From Microbacterium sp. MM2322 (GTDB lineage Bacteria; Actinomycetota; Actinomycetes; Actinomycetales; Microbacteriaceae): DNA of 64,000 nucleotides. The notes under the pieces are model-generated. The model worked only from the letters and a program-made list of their open reading frames with translations. It searched no databases and was not told the DNA's origin. A program made the translations under genes and the position numbers. Positions 1 through 12,013 of the stretch are shown in pieces; position 1 is the stretch's first letter; every line of letters starts with the position of its first letter. Location: positions 1,054,001 through 1,118,000 of the forward strand of contig NZ_OZ075067.1 in the NCBI RefSeq assembly GCF_964186585.1, given 5' to 3'.

Positions 1-553
1 CGTTCATGATGCGGCGGAGCCCCAGCAGCTCGGGTGCCGTGTCTCCCTCGGCGAGGTCGGTGATGATGCTCTCGAACGGCGCGAGCTTCTGATCGAGGGA
101 CACCCAGGCGCCGTCGCGGATGCGGGTCTGGGAGCGGAGGCGGTCGATGAGCAGGGTGGCGGGTTTGGCGAAGGGACCGGCGAACACCTGCTCGCGCTTG
201 ATCTCGGGATCGCGGGCGAACACGCTGTCCTGAGCGATCTGCGGGATGCCGAGATCGACGAGGTACCCCAGCTCATCCGATGAGAACCCCAGCTGCACGG
301 CGATCGGGTTGCGGCGGACCGTGCCCTGATCGCCGCCCTCTTCCGGTCCCGCCCACAACAGTGACGGAAGACCGCCTTCACGGGCCACCGCGCCGACGAG
401 GTCGCCCGTCGCCGCCGACGCGAGCAGGCGAAGCGCCCGGTAGAGGTTCGACTTGCCCGAGCCGTTCGGTCCTGTGACGACGGTGAGTTCGCCGAGCGGA
501 AGCACGACATCGCGGAGGGACCGGTAGCCGGAGACGGCGAGCGTTCGGAGCAT
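1..553 (-). CDS. AAA family ATPase (SMC/RecF-like), N-terminal part
   Basis: The reverse strand reads from ATG at 553 out of the window edge without a stop, so only the first 184 residues are seen. The start MLRTLAVSGYRSLRD followed by a Walker A loop GPNGSGKS near residue 30 is the usual N-terminus of overcoding RecF/SMC-like AAA ATPases (AAA_21/AAA_15 type). These bind and hydrolyse ATP and are often linked to DNA repair or defence, but the fragment ends before Walker B, so no specific role can be given. It is divergent from the ABC exporter at 613, sharing a 59-bp intergenic region. Confidence 0.8.
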   Translation of the reverse strand, partial: MLRTLAVSGYRSLRDVVLPLGELTVVTGPNGSGKSNLYRALRLLASAATGDLVGAVAREGGLPSLLWAGPEEGGDQGTVRRNPIAVQLGFSSDELGYLVDLGIPQIAQDSVFARDPEIKREQVFAGPFAKPATLLIDRLRSQTRIRDGAWVSLDQKLAPFESIITDLAEGDTAPELLGLRRIMN

Positions 554-600
554 ACGGACACTGTGTCAGGTGGGGCTGACATCGGAGCGAGGGCGTTCGC

Positions 601-606
601 TAGGCT
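601..606 (+). promoter_or_regulatory. -10 element of leaderless promoter for the ABC exporter
   Basis: TAGGCT lies 6 nt before the GTG start at 613, so transcription would begin at or next to the start codon. No Shine-Dalgarno is visible. The same spacing recurs before several other genes in the window. No clear -35. Confidence 0.45.
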
Positions 607-612
607 CGCCGG

Positions 613-1383
613 GTGAGTGAGCCACGAACCGTCCCCGCCCTCCAGCTCTCCGGTCTCTTCAAGCAGTTCGGATCGACTCCCGCCGTCGCCGGGATCGACC
701 TCGTCGTCCCCGCCGGCTCGTTCTATGGGCTCGTCGGGCCGAACGGCGCGGGAAAGACCACGACTCTCTCGATGGCGACCGGCCTCCTCCGCCCCGACGC
801 CGGTGGCGCCTGGGTGCACGGCATCGACGTGTGGCGCGACCCCGTTGCGGCGAAGCGCATCATCGGCAACCTGTCCGACGGCATCCGGCTGTTCGACCGC
901 CTCACGGGCGAGCAGCTCATCACCTACACCGCGATGATGTTCGGCCTACCGCGCACGGAGATCGCGCCGCGCGTATCCGACCTCCTCGACTTGATGGACC
1001 TGCGACCGGCGGCCGGGACGATCGTCGCCGACTATTCCGCCGGCATGACCAAGAAGATCGCGCTCGCGTGCGCGCTCGTCCACGCTCCGCGTCTCCTCGT
1101 CCTCGACGAGCCGTTCGAATCCGTCGATCCCGTCTCGGCGGCGAACATCGAGGACGTCCTCCGGAGCTACACGGCCTCGGGCGGATCGGTCATCGTGTCG
1201 AGCCACTCGATGGACCTCGTGCAGCGCATGTGCGACCACGTCGCGGTCATCGCGGCGGGTCGAGTGCTCGCGGCCGGCACGATCGACGAGGTCCGCGGCG
1301 GGCAGAGCCTGCAGGACCGCTTCGTCGATCTCGTCGGCGGTCGTCACCAGAGCGAGGGGCCGCAGTGGTTGCGACAGTCCTGA
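613..1383 (+). CDS. ABC transporter ATP-binding protein (ABC-2 type)
   Basis: The 256-aa cytoplasmic ATPase has Walker A GPNGAGKT at residues 42-49, a degenerate signature (YSAGM instead of LSGGQ, near 139-143) and Walker B LLVLDEP followed by a D-loop. This is the architecture of the ATPases that drive ABC-2 exporters of drugs, lipids or peptides. GTG at 613 is chosen because a -10-like TAGGCT sits 6 nt upstream. The next gene, an integral membrane protein, overlaps its 3' end by 19 nt, so the two are almost certainly one transporter. The substrate cannot be deduced. Confidence 0.9.
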   Translation: MSEPRTVPALQLSGLFKQFGSTPAVAGIDLVVPAGSFYGLVGPNGAGKTTTLSMATGLLRPDAGGAWVHGIDVWRDPVAAKRIIGNLSDGIRLFDRLTGEQLITYTAMMFGLPRTEIAPRVSDLLDLMDLRPAAGTIVADYSAGMTKKIALACALVHAPRLLVLDEPFESVDPVSAANIEDVLRSYTASGGSVIVSSHSMDLVQRMCDHVAVIAAGRVLAAGTIDEVRGGQSLQDRFVDLVGGRHQSEGPQWLRQS

Positions 1384-2948
1384 AGCTCCGGTACCGCGCC
1401 CTCTTCAACACCCTCGCCCGGCGGCCCTGGCAACTCGTCGGGTTCATCTTCGGGGTGCTGTGGGGGCTCGGCATCCTGACCTCTCTCACCGCGGGCATCG
1501 TGTCGCTCAGCCTCTTCGGGTCGCTCGAGGCCGCGGCCGAAGTCAGCATCATCGCCGGGAGCGCGCTCATCCTCGGGTGGGTTCTCGGTCCCATCATCGT
1601 CGCAGGGATGGATACGTCGATCGATGCGCGGCGCCTCGCGCCTTTCCCGTTCACTCGCCGTCAGACGATGCTCGCGCTCGTCGGTACCGCGGTGACCGGC
1701 ATCCCCGGGGTCGTCACGACCCTCCTCGCCCTGATCTCTCTCGTCCTCTGGCTCCGCTGGCCGCTGGCTGCCCTCGCCGGCATCCCCGCCGCCATCGTCG
1801 GGGTGGCGATCTGCGTCGTCGCCTCCCGCCTCGTCGCGGAGCTGTCCGGCGGGTTCGGAGGCAACCGGCGCGGGCGCGAGTTCATCGGCACGCTCGTCCT
1901 CGTCGTCGCGATGCTCTCGGGGCCTCTCCTCACGGGGATACTCGCTCTGCTCGACGGCGGAGGCGGCTCGTTGGGCGATCGGCTCGCCGCCGCGGCCGAC
2001 GTCCTGCCGTGGACGCCTCTCGGGGCCGCGTGGGGCGTCGCTCCCGCGCTCGCCGCGGGTGACGGGCTGCTGGCCCTCGCTCGCTCGGGCGTTGCGATCG
2101 TCAGCCTGGGCCTGCTCTGGTGGGCCTGGTCGCGGGCGGTCGACGGCGCGACCTCGTCTCCGCCGCATCAGACGAGTCGCCGCGTGAAGGCGGGAAAGCT
2201 CGGACTCTTCGGCGTGATGCCGACCGGCGGCATCGGAGCGACCTGGGCGCGCTCGCTCACGGCCTGGCTCCGCGATCCGCGGTACATCCGTCAGCTCCTC
2301 GTCGTCCCCATCTTCCCGGTCCTGTTCGCCTTCATCGGGGGTGTCGACGGCTTGGGGTTCGCCGCGTCGCCCGTCCTGGTCGCCTTCATGCTGGCGATCG
2401 CGAGCTACACCGACATCTCCTACGACGGCACGGCGTACGCGACGGTCCTGGCGACCGGGATCCGGGGGCGGGACGATCGGCTCGGGCGTCTGCTCGGAGC
2501 GGCGTGCGTCGGCATCCCGCTCGTGGTCGTCCTCTCGGTCGTCACCGTCGTCCTGAGTACGGATGCCGGGCGTCTGCCGCTCGTCCTCGGCGCCGCTCTC
2601 GGGGTCCTGCTCACGGGGTACGGCGTCTCGGCGGTGACGTCCGCGATGATCATCACCCCGGTCGCCGCTCCCGGGGACAGCCCGTTCAAGAGCGTCCCGG
2701 GCCAGACCTTCGTCAGCGGCCTGATGGCGTTCGTCGTCTGGGCCGTGATCGGCGTCCTCTCCCTTCCCACTCTCGTGCTCGCCGTCACCGGCATGGTGCA
2801 GGGCGGCGAGGGCTGGGCGTGGGCGACGCTCGCCACGGGCGTGATCGTCGGCGGGGGAGTCGTCGTGCTCGGCGTGTTCCTCGGTGGACGGACGTTCGAC
2901 CGCTCCGGGCCCGAGCTCTTCGATCGCATCCGGTCACTGCCGACATGA
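1365..2948 (+). CDS. ABC-2 transporter permease
   Basis: A 527-aa polytopic membrane protein, the membrane partner of the ATPase at 613. Many hydrophobic helices are visible, for example around residues 20-75, 105-160 and 320-360, and the last 60 residues. The start is GTG at 1365 (VVATVLKLRYRALF), giving a 19-nt overlap with the ATPase gene; the open frame extends upstream, but that part is an arginine-rich shadow of the ATPase. It resembles the large single-chain permeases of actinobacterial ABC-2 systems with unknown substrate. The last codons overlap the epimerase start as ATGA. Confidence 0.85.
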   Translation: MVATVLKLRYRALFNTLARRPWQLVGFIFGVLWGLGILTSLTAGIVSLSLFGSLEAAAEVSIIAGSALILGWVLGPIIVAGMDTSIDARRLAPFPFTRRQTMLALVGTAVTGIPGVVTTLLALISLVLWLRWPLAALAGIPAAIVGVAICVVASRLVAELSGGFGGNRRGREFIGTLVLVVAMLSGPLLTGILALLDGGGGSLGDRLAAAADVLPWTPLGAAWGVAPALAAGDGLLALARSGVAIVSLGLLWWAWSRAVDGATSSPPHQTSRRVKAGKLGLFGVMPTGGIGATWARSLTAWLRDPRYIRQLLVVPIFPVLFAFIGGVDGLGFAASPVLVAFMLAIASYTDISYDGTAYATVLATGIRGRDDRLGRLLGAACVGIPLVVVLSVVTVVLSTDAGRLPLVLGAALGVLLTGYGVSAVTSAMIITPVAAPGDSPFKSVPGQTFVSGLMAFVVWAVIGVLSLPTLVLAVTGMVQGGEGWAWATLATGVIVGGGVVVLGVFLGGRTFDRSGPELFDRIRSLPT

Positions 2949-3931
2949 GCGACCGCGTCCTCGTTCTCGGCGGAACAGGCTGGGTCGGCCGCCTCGTCGC
3001 GCAGGCGTGGGTCGAGCGCGGCGCGCGGGTGACCGTGCTCGCGCGGGGCGACAGGCCCGCCCCCGCCGGGGCGGATCTCGTGGTGGCCGACCGCTCCGAA
3101 CCGGGCGCGAACGACGCCCTCGACGACGTCGAGTGGGACGAGATCGTCGACATCTCCTCGAGTCCCGGCCACGTGGCGCAGGCTGCGTCCGCACTGGGCG
3201 AGCGTGCCGCACACGCGACGTACATCTCCAGTGTGTCGGTCTACGCCGAGGCCGATCGCCCCGGCGCCGACGAGCGCGCCGCAGTGGTCGAGCCGCTGGG
3301 CGACGGCGAGCCGTACGACTACGCGCGAGCAAAGGTCGCCTGCGAACACGCGGCCGCCGCGCTTGCCGTCCGCGTCGCCGTCATCCGCCCTGGCCTCATC
3401 GTCGGCCCCGGCGATCCGACCGACCGATTCGGCTACTGGCCGGCGCGGTTCGCGGCGGCGACCACCGAATCCGTCCTCGTCCCCGAGGCCGCCGGGCTTC
3501 GCGCACAGGTGATCGATGTCGACGACCTGGTCGCCTTCATCGTCTCGTCGGGCGCCCGCGGGTTCGACGGCGTGGTCGACGCCGTGGGGGAGTCGCATCC
3601 GCTCGGCCACGTCCTCGATCTCGCACGGGATGCCGCCGGCCACACCGGCGAGGTGCATGCCGCACCCGCCGACTGGCTCGAGCGTCACGGCGTCGCGCAT
3701 TGGGCGGGCCCACGATCGTTGCCGCTGTGGCTGCCGGCCGAGGTGCGGGGGTTTGCGGCGCGGAGCGGGGCCGCCTACCGCGCGGCGGGCGGCGGCATCC
3801 GTCCCCTGTCCGAAACGATCGAGCGAGTCCTCCAGGACGAGCGCGCCCGAGGGGTTTCCCGTTCCCGCTCGAGCGGCCTCGAGCGCGCCGAGGAGCTCGC
3901 CCTCATCGAGTCGTTCGTCGCCGGTCGCTGA
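2945..3931 (+). CDS. NAD-dependent epimerase/dehydratase family protein (extended SDR)
   Basis: A 328-aa Rossmann-fold protein. The N-terminal VLGGTGWVGRLV (residues 5-16) is the NAD(P)-binding glycine motif of extended SDRs, and the catalytic pair appears as Y-A-R-A-K in YDYARAKVACE near residue 123-130. The family acts on nucleotide sugars, isoflavones or mycothiol-type substrates; the specificity here is open. ATG at 2945 overlaps the permease stop as ATGA, so it is the third gene of the 613-3931 operon. This does not by itself show that the exporter and the reductase share a substrate. Confidence 0.82.
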   Translation: MSDRVLVLGGTGWVGRLVAQAWVERGARVTVLARGDRPAPAGADLVVADRSEPGANDALDDVEWDEIVDISSSPGHVAQAASALGERAAHATYISSVSVYAEADRPGADERAAVVEPLGDGEPYDYARAKVACEHAAAALAVRVAVIRPGLIVGPGDPTDRFGYWPARFAAATTESVLVPEAAGLRAQVIDVDDLVAFIVSSGARGFDGVVDAVGESHPLGHVLDLARDAAGHTGEVHAAPADWLERHGVAHWAGPRSLPLWLPAEVRGFAARSGAAYRAAGGGIRPLSETIERVLQDERARGVSRSRSSGLERAEELALIESFVAGR

Positions 3932-3938
3932 CCTCGAT

Positions 3939-3968
3939 TTGCGACGACGGATGCTGCGGCACTACCGT
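3939..3968 (+). promoter_or_regulatory. Candidate promoter of the arg operon leader
   Basis: TTGCGA at 3939-3944 and TACCGT at 3963-3968 are separated by 18 nt. The start codon of the arginine-rich leader peptide at 3975 is 6 nt past the -10, so the transcript would be leaderless. The arrangement matches other TAnnnT-N6-start modules in this window. Confidence 0.5.
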
Positions 3969-3974
3969 CGCGGT

Positions 3975-4049
3975 ATGTCCTCGCCCGCGACCCTCACCGT
4001 TTCGACGGTGGTCAGCGCGCGTCGACGTCGGGGCGACCGCCGACGCTAG
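3975..4049 (+). CDS. Arginine-rich leader peptide (24 aa), probable attenuator of argCJBDF-H
   Basis: A short reading frame starts at ATG 3975 and ends at TAG 4047-4049. The last nine residues are RRRRGDRRR, so seven of the final nine codons specify arginine (CGT CGA CGT CGG, then CGC CGA CGC), placed directly before the stop. It lies 89 bp upstream of argC. Amino-acid-rich leader peptides next to the matching biosynthetic operon are the hallmark of ribosome-mediated attenuation. An apparent promoter makes it leaderless. The regulatory role is inferred from sequence and context only. Confidence 0.6.
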   Translation: MSSPATLTVSTVVSARRRRGDRRR

Positions 4050-4099
4050 GCGACCCCTCCCGCTCTCCGCGTGCTGCGGATCGAGCCGCAGGTGTCGCC
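4026..4099 (+). promoter_or_regulatory. Alternative RNA hairpins of the arg leader
   Basis: CGTCGG (4026-4031) can pair with CCGACG (4040-4045), both inside the arginine codons. GGCGAC occurs twice, at 4032-4037 within the leader codons and at 4049-4054 next to its stop, and both copies are complementary to GTCGCC at 4094-4099. A further hairpin CTGCGG/CCGCAG (4074-4079/4086-4091) is nested inside the latter. Competing pairings that depend on ribosome position are what attenuation needs. No U-tract follows, so a classical intrinsic terminator is not supported; control could act on Rho access or on translation. Confidence 0.4.
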
Positions 4100-4138
4100 G
4101 TCCTCGGCCCATCCACCCCAGACAATAAGGTTGACTCC

Positions 4139-5188
4139 ATGACCTTCTCGGTCGCCGTCTCCGGCGCTTCCGGCTATGCGGGCGGCGAGATCCTCCGCCT
4201 CCTCGCATCGCACCCCGACGTCGAGATCCGCACCGTCACGGCGCACTCGAACGCCGGGCAGCCCCTCATCGACCATCAGCCGCACCTGCGCTCACTCGCG
4301 CACCTAACGCTGCAGGACACCACCCCCGAGGTACTCGCCGGCCACGACATCGTGTTCCTCGCGCTGCCTCATGGGCAGTCCGCGCAGTACACCGACATGC
4401 TGTCGGACGTGCCGCTCGTCATCGATGCGGGCGCGGACCATCGCTTGACCGACTCGGCGGCGTGGGACGCGTTCTACGGCGGCGCGTTCTCGGAGCCGTG
4501 GGCATACGGCGTGCCCGAACTGGTCGTCGGATCCGAGAAGCAGCGCGGCGCACTCGTCGGTGCACGCCGGATCGCGGCCCCCGGATGCAACGCCTCGACC
4601 GTCTCGCTGAGCCTCGCGCCGGGTGTCGCCGCGGGAGTCATCGATCCCGGCGACATCGTCACCGTTCTCGCCGTCGGCCCGTCCGGCGCGGGCAAGAGCC
4701 TCAAGACGAACCTGCTCGCGTCCGAGGTCCTCGGCACCGCCAACCCGTATGCCGTGGGCGGCACGCATCGGCACATCCCCGAGATCCGACAGGCGCTCGC
4801 CGCCGCCGCGCCCGCTGCCGGCGACATCCGCATCTCGTTCACTCCCGTTCTCGTCCCCATGTCCCGCGGCATCCTCGCCACCTCGACCGCCCCGATCGCG
4901 CCCGGCGTCACCGACGCGCAGATCCGTGACGCGTGGGAGTCGGCATACGCCGATGAGCCGTTCGTGCACCTGCTTCCGGAGGGATCCTTCCCGCGCACCG
5001 CAGACGTGCTGGGCGCCAACACCGCGCTCCTCGGCCTCGCGATCGATCGCGCCGCCGGCCGCGTTGTGGTTGTGGCAGCGGTCGACAACCTCGTCAAGGG
5101 CACCGCCGGTGCCGCGATCCAATCGATGAACATCGCCCTCGGCCTCCCCGAGACGACGGGCTTGAGTGTGAACGGAGTGGCACCGTGA
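4139..5188 (+). CDS. argC: N-acetyl-gamma-glutamyl-phosphate reductase
   Basis: This 349-aa enzyme makes N-acetylglutamate 5-semialdehyde with NADPH, the third step of ornithine synthesis. The N-terminal nucleotide-binding loop GASGYAGGE is at residues 9-17, and the catalytic cysteine lies in APGCNAS (Cys150). The motif [10 protein letters not shown] is also typical. ATG at 4139 is preceded by AAGG at 4127-4130. It is the first structural gene of the arg operon, and its stop overlaps the argJ start as GTGA. Confidence 0.97.
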   Translation: MTFSVAVSGASGYAGGEILRLLASHPDVEIRTVTAHSNAGQPLIDHQPHLRSLAHLTLQDTTPEVLAGHDIVFLALPHGQSAQYTDMLSDVPLVIDAGADHRLTDSAAWDAFYGGAFSEPWAYGVPELVVGSEKQRGALVGARRIAAPGCNASTVSLSLAPGVAAGVIDPGDIVTVLAVGPSGAGKSLKTNLLASEVLGTANPYAVGGTHRHIPEIRQALAAAAPAAGDIRISFTPVLVPMSRGILATSTAPIAPGVTDAQIRDAWESAYADEPFVHLLPEGSFPRTADVLGANTALLGLAIDRAAGRVVVVAAVDNLVKGTAGAAIQSMNIALGLPETTGLSVNGVAP

Positions 5189-6342
5189 GCGTCACGGCAG
5201 CGCAGGGATTCGAGGCGGCCGGAGTCGCCGTCGCTCTGAAATCGACGGGGGCAGCCGATGTCGCCGTCGTCGTGAACCGCGGTCCGAAGAAGGTCGGTGC
5301 CGCCGTCTTCACGACGAACCGCGCCAAGGCGAACCCGATCCTCTGGTCGCAGCAGGTCATCGGCGACGGTGTCGTCGAGGCGATCGTCCTCAACTCCGGC
5401 GGGGCCAACTGCTTCACCGGCTCCTTCGGATTCCAGACCACGCATCAGACCGCGGAGAGGGTGGCTGAGCTGCTCGGCGTCGGCGCGGGCGATGTTCTCG
5501 TCTGCTCGACGGGGCTCATCGGTACGGGCGACGAGATCTTCCGAGGCAAAGTGCTCGACGGTGTCGACCAGGGCGTCGCAGCCCTCTCGACGGACGGGGG
5601 AGAGGCGGCATCCCTCGCCATCATGACGACCGACTCGCGGCCGAAGCGCGCCGTCGTCACGCGGGGCGGCTGGACCATCGGCGGCATGGCCAAGGGCGCC
5701 GGCATGCTGGCGCCGGGACTTGCGACCATGCTTGTCGTCATCACGACCGATGCCGACCTCGATGCGCCGTCGGCTGACGCCGCGCTCCGCGATGCGACCC
5801 GGGTGAGCTTCGACCGGCTCGATTCCGACGGCTGCATGTCGACGAACGATCAGGTGACACTCCTCGCGAGCGGAGCCAGCGGCATCCGTCCCGAGCCTGC
5901 CGAGTTCGCCGCCGCCCTCACCGAGCTCTGCCTCGATCTCGCCGCGCAGCTGCAGGGGGATGCCGAGGGGGCGAGCCACGACATCACGATCGAGGTCGTC
6001 GGCGCCGCGAACGAGGACGACGCCGTCACCGTCGGCCGCTCGGTCGCGCGCAACAACCTCTTCAAGGCTGCGATCTTCGGCAACGACCCCAACTGGGGTC
6101 GCGTCCTCGCCGCGATCGGCACGACGGATGCCGCCTTCGACCCCTACGACGTGGACGTGTCCTTCAATGGGGTCCGCGTCTGCACGGCCGGCGGCCCCGA
6201 TCGCCCGCGCGAGGAGGTCGACCTGACGCCACGCGCGACGCACATCCGTATCGACCTGCGCGTCGGAGACGCGGCGGCGACGATCCTCACGAACGACCTC
6301 ACGCACGACTACGTCCACGAGAACAGTGCCTACTCGTCATGA
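5185..6342 (+). CDS. argJ: Bifunctional glutamate N-acetyltransferase/ornithine acetyltransferase
   Basis: A 385-aa member of the ArgJ family. It moves the acetyl group from N-acetylornithine back to glutamate, closing the acetyl cycle; some members also use acetyl-CoA. The self-cleavage site is visible as KGAGML...ATML, with nucleophilic Thr181, so the precursor is expected to split into alpha and beta chains. GTG at 5185 overlaps argC, and the TGA overlaps the argB ATG, giving translational coupling. Confidence 0.96.
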   Translation: MSVTAAQGFEAAGVAVALKSTGAADVAVVVNRGPKKVGAAVFTTNRAKANPILWSQQVIGDGVVEAIVLNSGGANCFTGSFGFQTTHQTAERVAELLGVGAGDVLVCSTGLIGTGDEIFRGKVLDGVDQGVAALSTDGGEAASLAIMTTDSRPKRAVVTRGGWTIGGMAKGAGMLAPGLATMLVVITTDADLDAPSADAALRDATRVSFDRLDSDGCMSTNDQVTLLASGASGIRPEPAEFAAALTELCLDLAAQLQGDAEGASHDITIEVVGAANEDDAVTVGRSVARNNLFKAAIFGNDPNWGRVLAAIGTTDAAFDPYDVDVSFNGVRVCTAGGPDRPREEVDLTPRATHIRIDLRVGDAAATILTNDLTHDYVHENSAYSS

Positions 6343-7238
6343 CCGACATCCAGAAGACCACTCCTGAAGAAGCCGCCGGCAAGGCTGCGGTCCTCGTCGA
6401 GTCCCTCCCGTGGCTCAAGCGATTCCGCGATCAGATCGTCGTCATCAAGTACGGCGGCAATGCGATGGTCAGCGAGGAGCTGCAGGCCGCGTTCGCCGAC
6501 GACATCGCCTACCTGCACCATGTCGGCGTGAAGCCGGTCGTCGTCCACGGCGGCGGTCCGCAGATCTCCAAGATGCTCGACCGGCTCTCCATCGCCAGCG
6601 AGTTCAAGGGCGGATACCGCGTCACGAGCACCGAGGCGATCGGCGTCGTCCGCATGGTGCTGGCCGGCCAGATCAATCCGCAGCTCGTGTCCCGCATCAA
6701 CGCGCACGGGTCGTTCGCGACCGGGATGTCGGGCGAGGACGCGGGGCTCTTCCGCGGCCGCCGTCGCGGTGTCGTCGTCGACGGCGCCGAGCACGACCTC
6801 GGCCACGTCGGTGACGTCGTCGGAGTCGACCCGACGGCGATCCTCGACCACCTCGCGGCCGACCGGGTGCCCGTGGTGTCGTCGATCGCGCCCGACGTCG
6901 ATCACCCGGGGAGCTCGCTCAACGTGAACGCGGATGCCGCGGCCGCCGCGCTGGCCGTGGCTCTCGGCGCGGTCAAACTCGTGATCCTGACCGATGTCGC
7001 GGGCCTCTATGCCGACTGGCCGAACCGCGATTCGCTCGTCTCGCACCTGACGGCGACGGAGCTCCGCACGATGCTGCCGAGCCTGGAGTCGGGGATGATC
7101 CCCAAGATGCAAGCCTGCCTCGATGCCGTCGACGGCGGCGTCGACCGGGCGGCGATCATCGACGGCCGGCAGCCGCACTCGGTGCTGGTCGAGCTCTTCA
7201 CGCAACGCGGAATCGGAACAGAGGTGGTGGCGGGATGA
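6339..7238 (+). CDS. argB: Acetylglutamate kinase
   Basis: This 299-aa amino acid kinase phosphorylates N-acetylglutamate using ATP. The phosphate-binding motifs [10 protein letters not shown] (about 29-38) and VHGGGPQI (about 68-75) and the C-terminal SGMIPKM are present. Its length and N-terminal extension resemble the arginine-inhibited hexameric form found in many bacteria, so feedback inhibition by arginine is likely though not shown by sequence alone. It overlaps both neighbours by 4 nt. Confidence 0.96.
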   Translation: MTDIQKTTPEEAAGKAAVLVESLPWLKRFRDQIVVIKYGGNAMVSEELQAAFADDIAYLHHVGVKPVVVHGGGPQISKMLDRLSIASEFKGGYRVTSTEAIGVVRMVLAGQINPQLVSRINAHGSFATGMSGEDAGLFRGRRRGVVVDGAEHDLGHVGDVVGVDPTAILDHLAADRVPVVSSIAPDVDHPGSSLNVNADAAAAALAVALGAVKLVILTDVAGLYADWPNRDSLVSHLTATELRTMLPSLESGMIPKMQACLDAVDGGVDRAAIIDGRQPHSVLVELFTQRGIGTEVVAG

Positions 7239-8476
7239 CCGCGCAGGCGACGGTGAGCTGGAAGGATGACGCGTCTCGCGACCTCGTCCTCAACTCGGGA
7301 GACCGGTTCGCGCTGCTCGTGCGCGGCGAGGGTGCGCACCTGTGGGATGACGAGGGCACCCGCTACCTCGACTTCCTCGGCGGCATCGCGGTCATCTCCC
7401 TCGGCCACGCCCACCCGGTGTTCGTGAAGGCCGTGGCGGATCAGGCCGCGACCCTGGGTCACGTCTCGAACTACTTCGCGACGCCTCCTCAGCTGGGGCT
7501 CGCTGCTCGGCTGAAGCGTCTCGCCGGCACGGGTGAGTCCGGCCGGGTCTACTTCGGCAACTCGGGCGCCGAGGCGAACGAGGCGGCGTTCAAGCTCGCT
7601 CGACTCCACGGCGGGGCGGATCGCCCCCGCATCCTCGCCCTGAAGAACGCCTTCCACGGCCGCACCATGGGAACGCTCGCCCTCACCGGCAAGCCCGCGA
7701 TGCAGCAGCCGTTCGAGCCGATGGTTCCCGGCGTCGAGTTCCTCGATTCGACGATCGAGGCGCTCGAAGCCGCGATCGACGACCGCGTGGCAGCGCTGTT
7801 CGTCGAGCCGATCAAGGGGGAGGCCGGTGTCCTCGAGTTGCCGGAGGGATACCTCGCCGCCGCCCGTGAGCTGACCGAGCGTCACGGCGCCCTGCTCATC
7901 ATCGACGAGATCCAGACGGGCGCGGGCCGGACCGGCGCGTGGTTCGCGTTCCAGCACACCGGCATCACGCCCGACGCGATCACGGTCGCGAAGGGCATCG
8001 GCAACGGCATCCCGATCGGCGCGCTCATCACGTTCGGCGCGGCCAGCGACCTCTTCTACCCCGGAACCCACGGCTCCACGTTCGGGGGAAACCCGCTGGC
8101 GACGGCCGTCGCGTCCGCCGTCCTCGACGAGATCGAGAGCGCCGGGTTGGTCGACGCTGCCGCGGAGCGCGGTCAGCAGATCCGCGACGCGGTGACGGCG
8201 ATCGGTTCCGCCCTGGTCGAGGGATGCCGCGGCCAGGGCCTTCTGATCGGCGTCGCCCTGCGGCATCCCGTCGCCGGGGCGGTGGTCGCCGCCGCCCAGC
8301 AACACGGGTTGATCATCAACGCGGCCAACGACTCGACGATTCGTCTCGCGCCGGCGCTGACGATCGGTGACGTCGAGATCGACGAATTCCAGACCCTGTT
8401 CGCCCGAGCCCTCGCCACCGTCGAGGACGCCCTGATGCTCGACGACACCCACGAGACCCCGGAGGCCTCCGCATGA
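7235..8476 (+). CDS. argD: Acetylornithine aminotransferase
   Basis: A 413-aa class III PLP aminotransferase that converts N-acetylglutamate semialdehyde to N-acetylornithine. The PLP-binding lysine is Lys253 in [20 protein letters not shown] and [13 protein letters not shown] are further class III motifs. It starts at ATG 7235 inside the argB stop and ends inside the argF start, so it is fully embedded in the operon. Confidence 0.95.
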   Translation: MTAQATVSWKDDASRDLVLNSGDRFALLVRGEGAHLWDDEGTRYLDFLGGIAVISLGHAHPVFVKAVADQAATLGHVSNYFATPPQLGLAARLKRLAGTGESGRVYFGNSGAEANEAAFKLARLHGGADRPRILALKNAFHGRTMGTLALTGKPAMQQPFEPMVPGVEFLDSTIEALEAAIDDRVAALFVEPIKGEAGVLELPEGYLAAARELTERHGALLIIDEIQTGAGRTGAWFAFQHTGITPDAITVAKGIGNGIPIGALITFGAASDLFYPGTHGSTFGGNPLATAVASAVLDEIESAGLVDAAAERGQQIRDAVTAIGSALVEGCRGQGLLIGVALRHPVAGAVVAAAQQHGLIINAANDSTIRLAPALTIGDVEIDEFQTLFARALATVEDALMLDDTHETPEASA

Positions 8477-9392
8477 CCCGCCATCTGCTGCGCGACGACG
8501 ACCTGACCCCCGCTGAGCAGGCCGAGATCCTCGACCTCGCCCTCGAGCTGAAGGCTGATCGCTGGAGGGAGAAGCCCCTCGAAGGGCCGCAGACCGTCGC
8601 GGTCATCTTCGACAAGTCCTCCACCCGCACCCGGGTGTCGTTCGCGGTCGGCATCGCCGATCTGGGCGGATCGCCGCTCATCATCTCGACGGCCAACAGC
8701 CAGCTCGGCGGCAAGGAGACCCCCTCCGACACGGCGCGCGTGCTCGAGCGCCAGGTCGCGGCGATCGTCTGGCGCACCTACGCCCAGGCGGGTCTCGAGG
8801 AGATGGCGGCGGGAACGCGTGTCCCCGTCGTGAACGCGCTCAGCGACGACTTCCACCCCTGCCAGCTGCTCGCCGACCTCCTGACCATCCGCGAACACAA
8901 GGGCTCGCTCGCCCGCCTCACGCTCGCGTTCTTCGGTGACGGACTGTCCAACATGTCGCACTCCTACGCTCTCGCGGGCGTCACCGCGGGTATGCACGTG
9001 CGCATCGCGTCGCCCGATGCCTACGCGCCGCGTCCTGACGTCGTCGCCGACGCCGATCGCGTCGCCGCCTCTACCGGGGGTTCTCTCACCCTGTACACCG
9101 ACCCCCTCGAAGCCGCCGCCGGGGCCGACGTCATCGTCACCGACACATGGGTGTCGATGGGCAAGGAAGAGGAGAAGATCGCACGTCTTCGCGACCTGGG
9201 CGCCTACAAGGTCACGCAGGAGACGATGGCACTGGCGCAGGACGATGCGATCTTCATCCACTGCCTTCCTGCGGACCGCGGTTACGAGGTCGACGCCGAC
9301 GTGATCGACGGGCCGCAGAGCGTGGTGTGGGACGAGGCGGAAAACCGCCTGCACGCGCAGAAGGCGCTGCTGGTGTGGCTGCTGCGTCAGCA

Positions 9393-9396
<4 letters not shown>
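8473..9396 (+). CDS. argF: Ornithine carbamoyltransferase
   Basis: This 307-aa enzyme forms citrulline from ornithine and carbamoyl phosphate. The carbamoyl-phosphate loop SSTRTR is in DKSSTRTRVSF, and the ornithine/carbamoyl-binding HCLPADRG motif lies near the C-terminus. DDFHPCQLLAD matches the OTCase HPCQ signature. In many actinobacteria argR and argG follow; here the next gene is an unrelated membrane protein read from GTG 9393. Confidence 0.96.
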
Positions 9397-11929
<2,533 letters not shown>

Positions 11930-11959
11930 CGCGAGCCCGCCTCGCTTATATCCGCAAGA

Positions 11960-12006
11960 CAATAAGCAAAAGTCTTATTGCGCGGGAGACATAACCGCCG
12001 TACTCT
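11960..12006 (+). promoter_or_regulatory. Promoter and dyad operator of the satD-like operon
   Basis: -35 TTGCGC (11978-11983), a 17-nt spacer and -10 TACTCT (12001-12006) place transcription start on or beside the ATG at 12014. A perfect inverted repeat CAATAAG-N7-CTTATTG (11960-11966 and 11974-11980) touches the -35. An overlapping dyad, AAGAC/GTCTT, covers 11956-11976. The AT-rich block stands out sharply from its GC-rich surroundings, and autoregulation by the downstream HTH protein is the simplest reading. Confidence 0.6.
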
Positions 12007-12013
12007 TCCTGTC

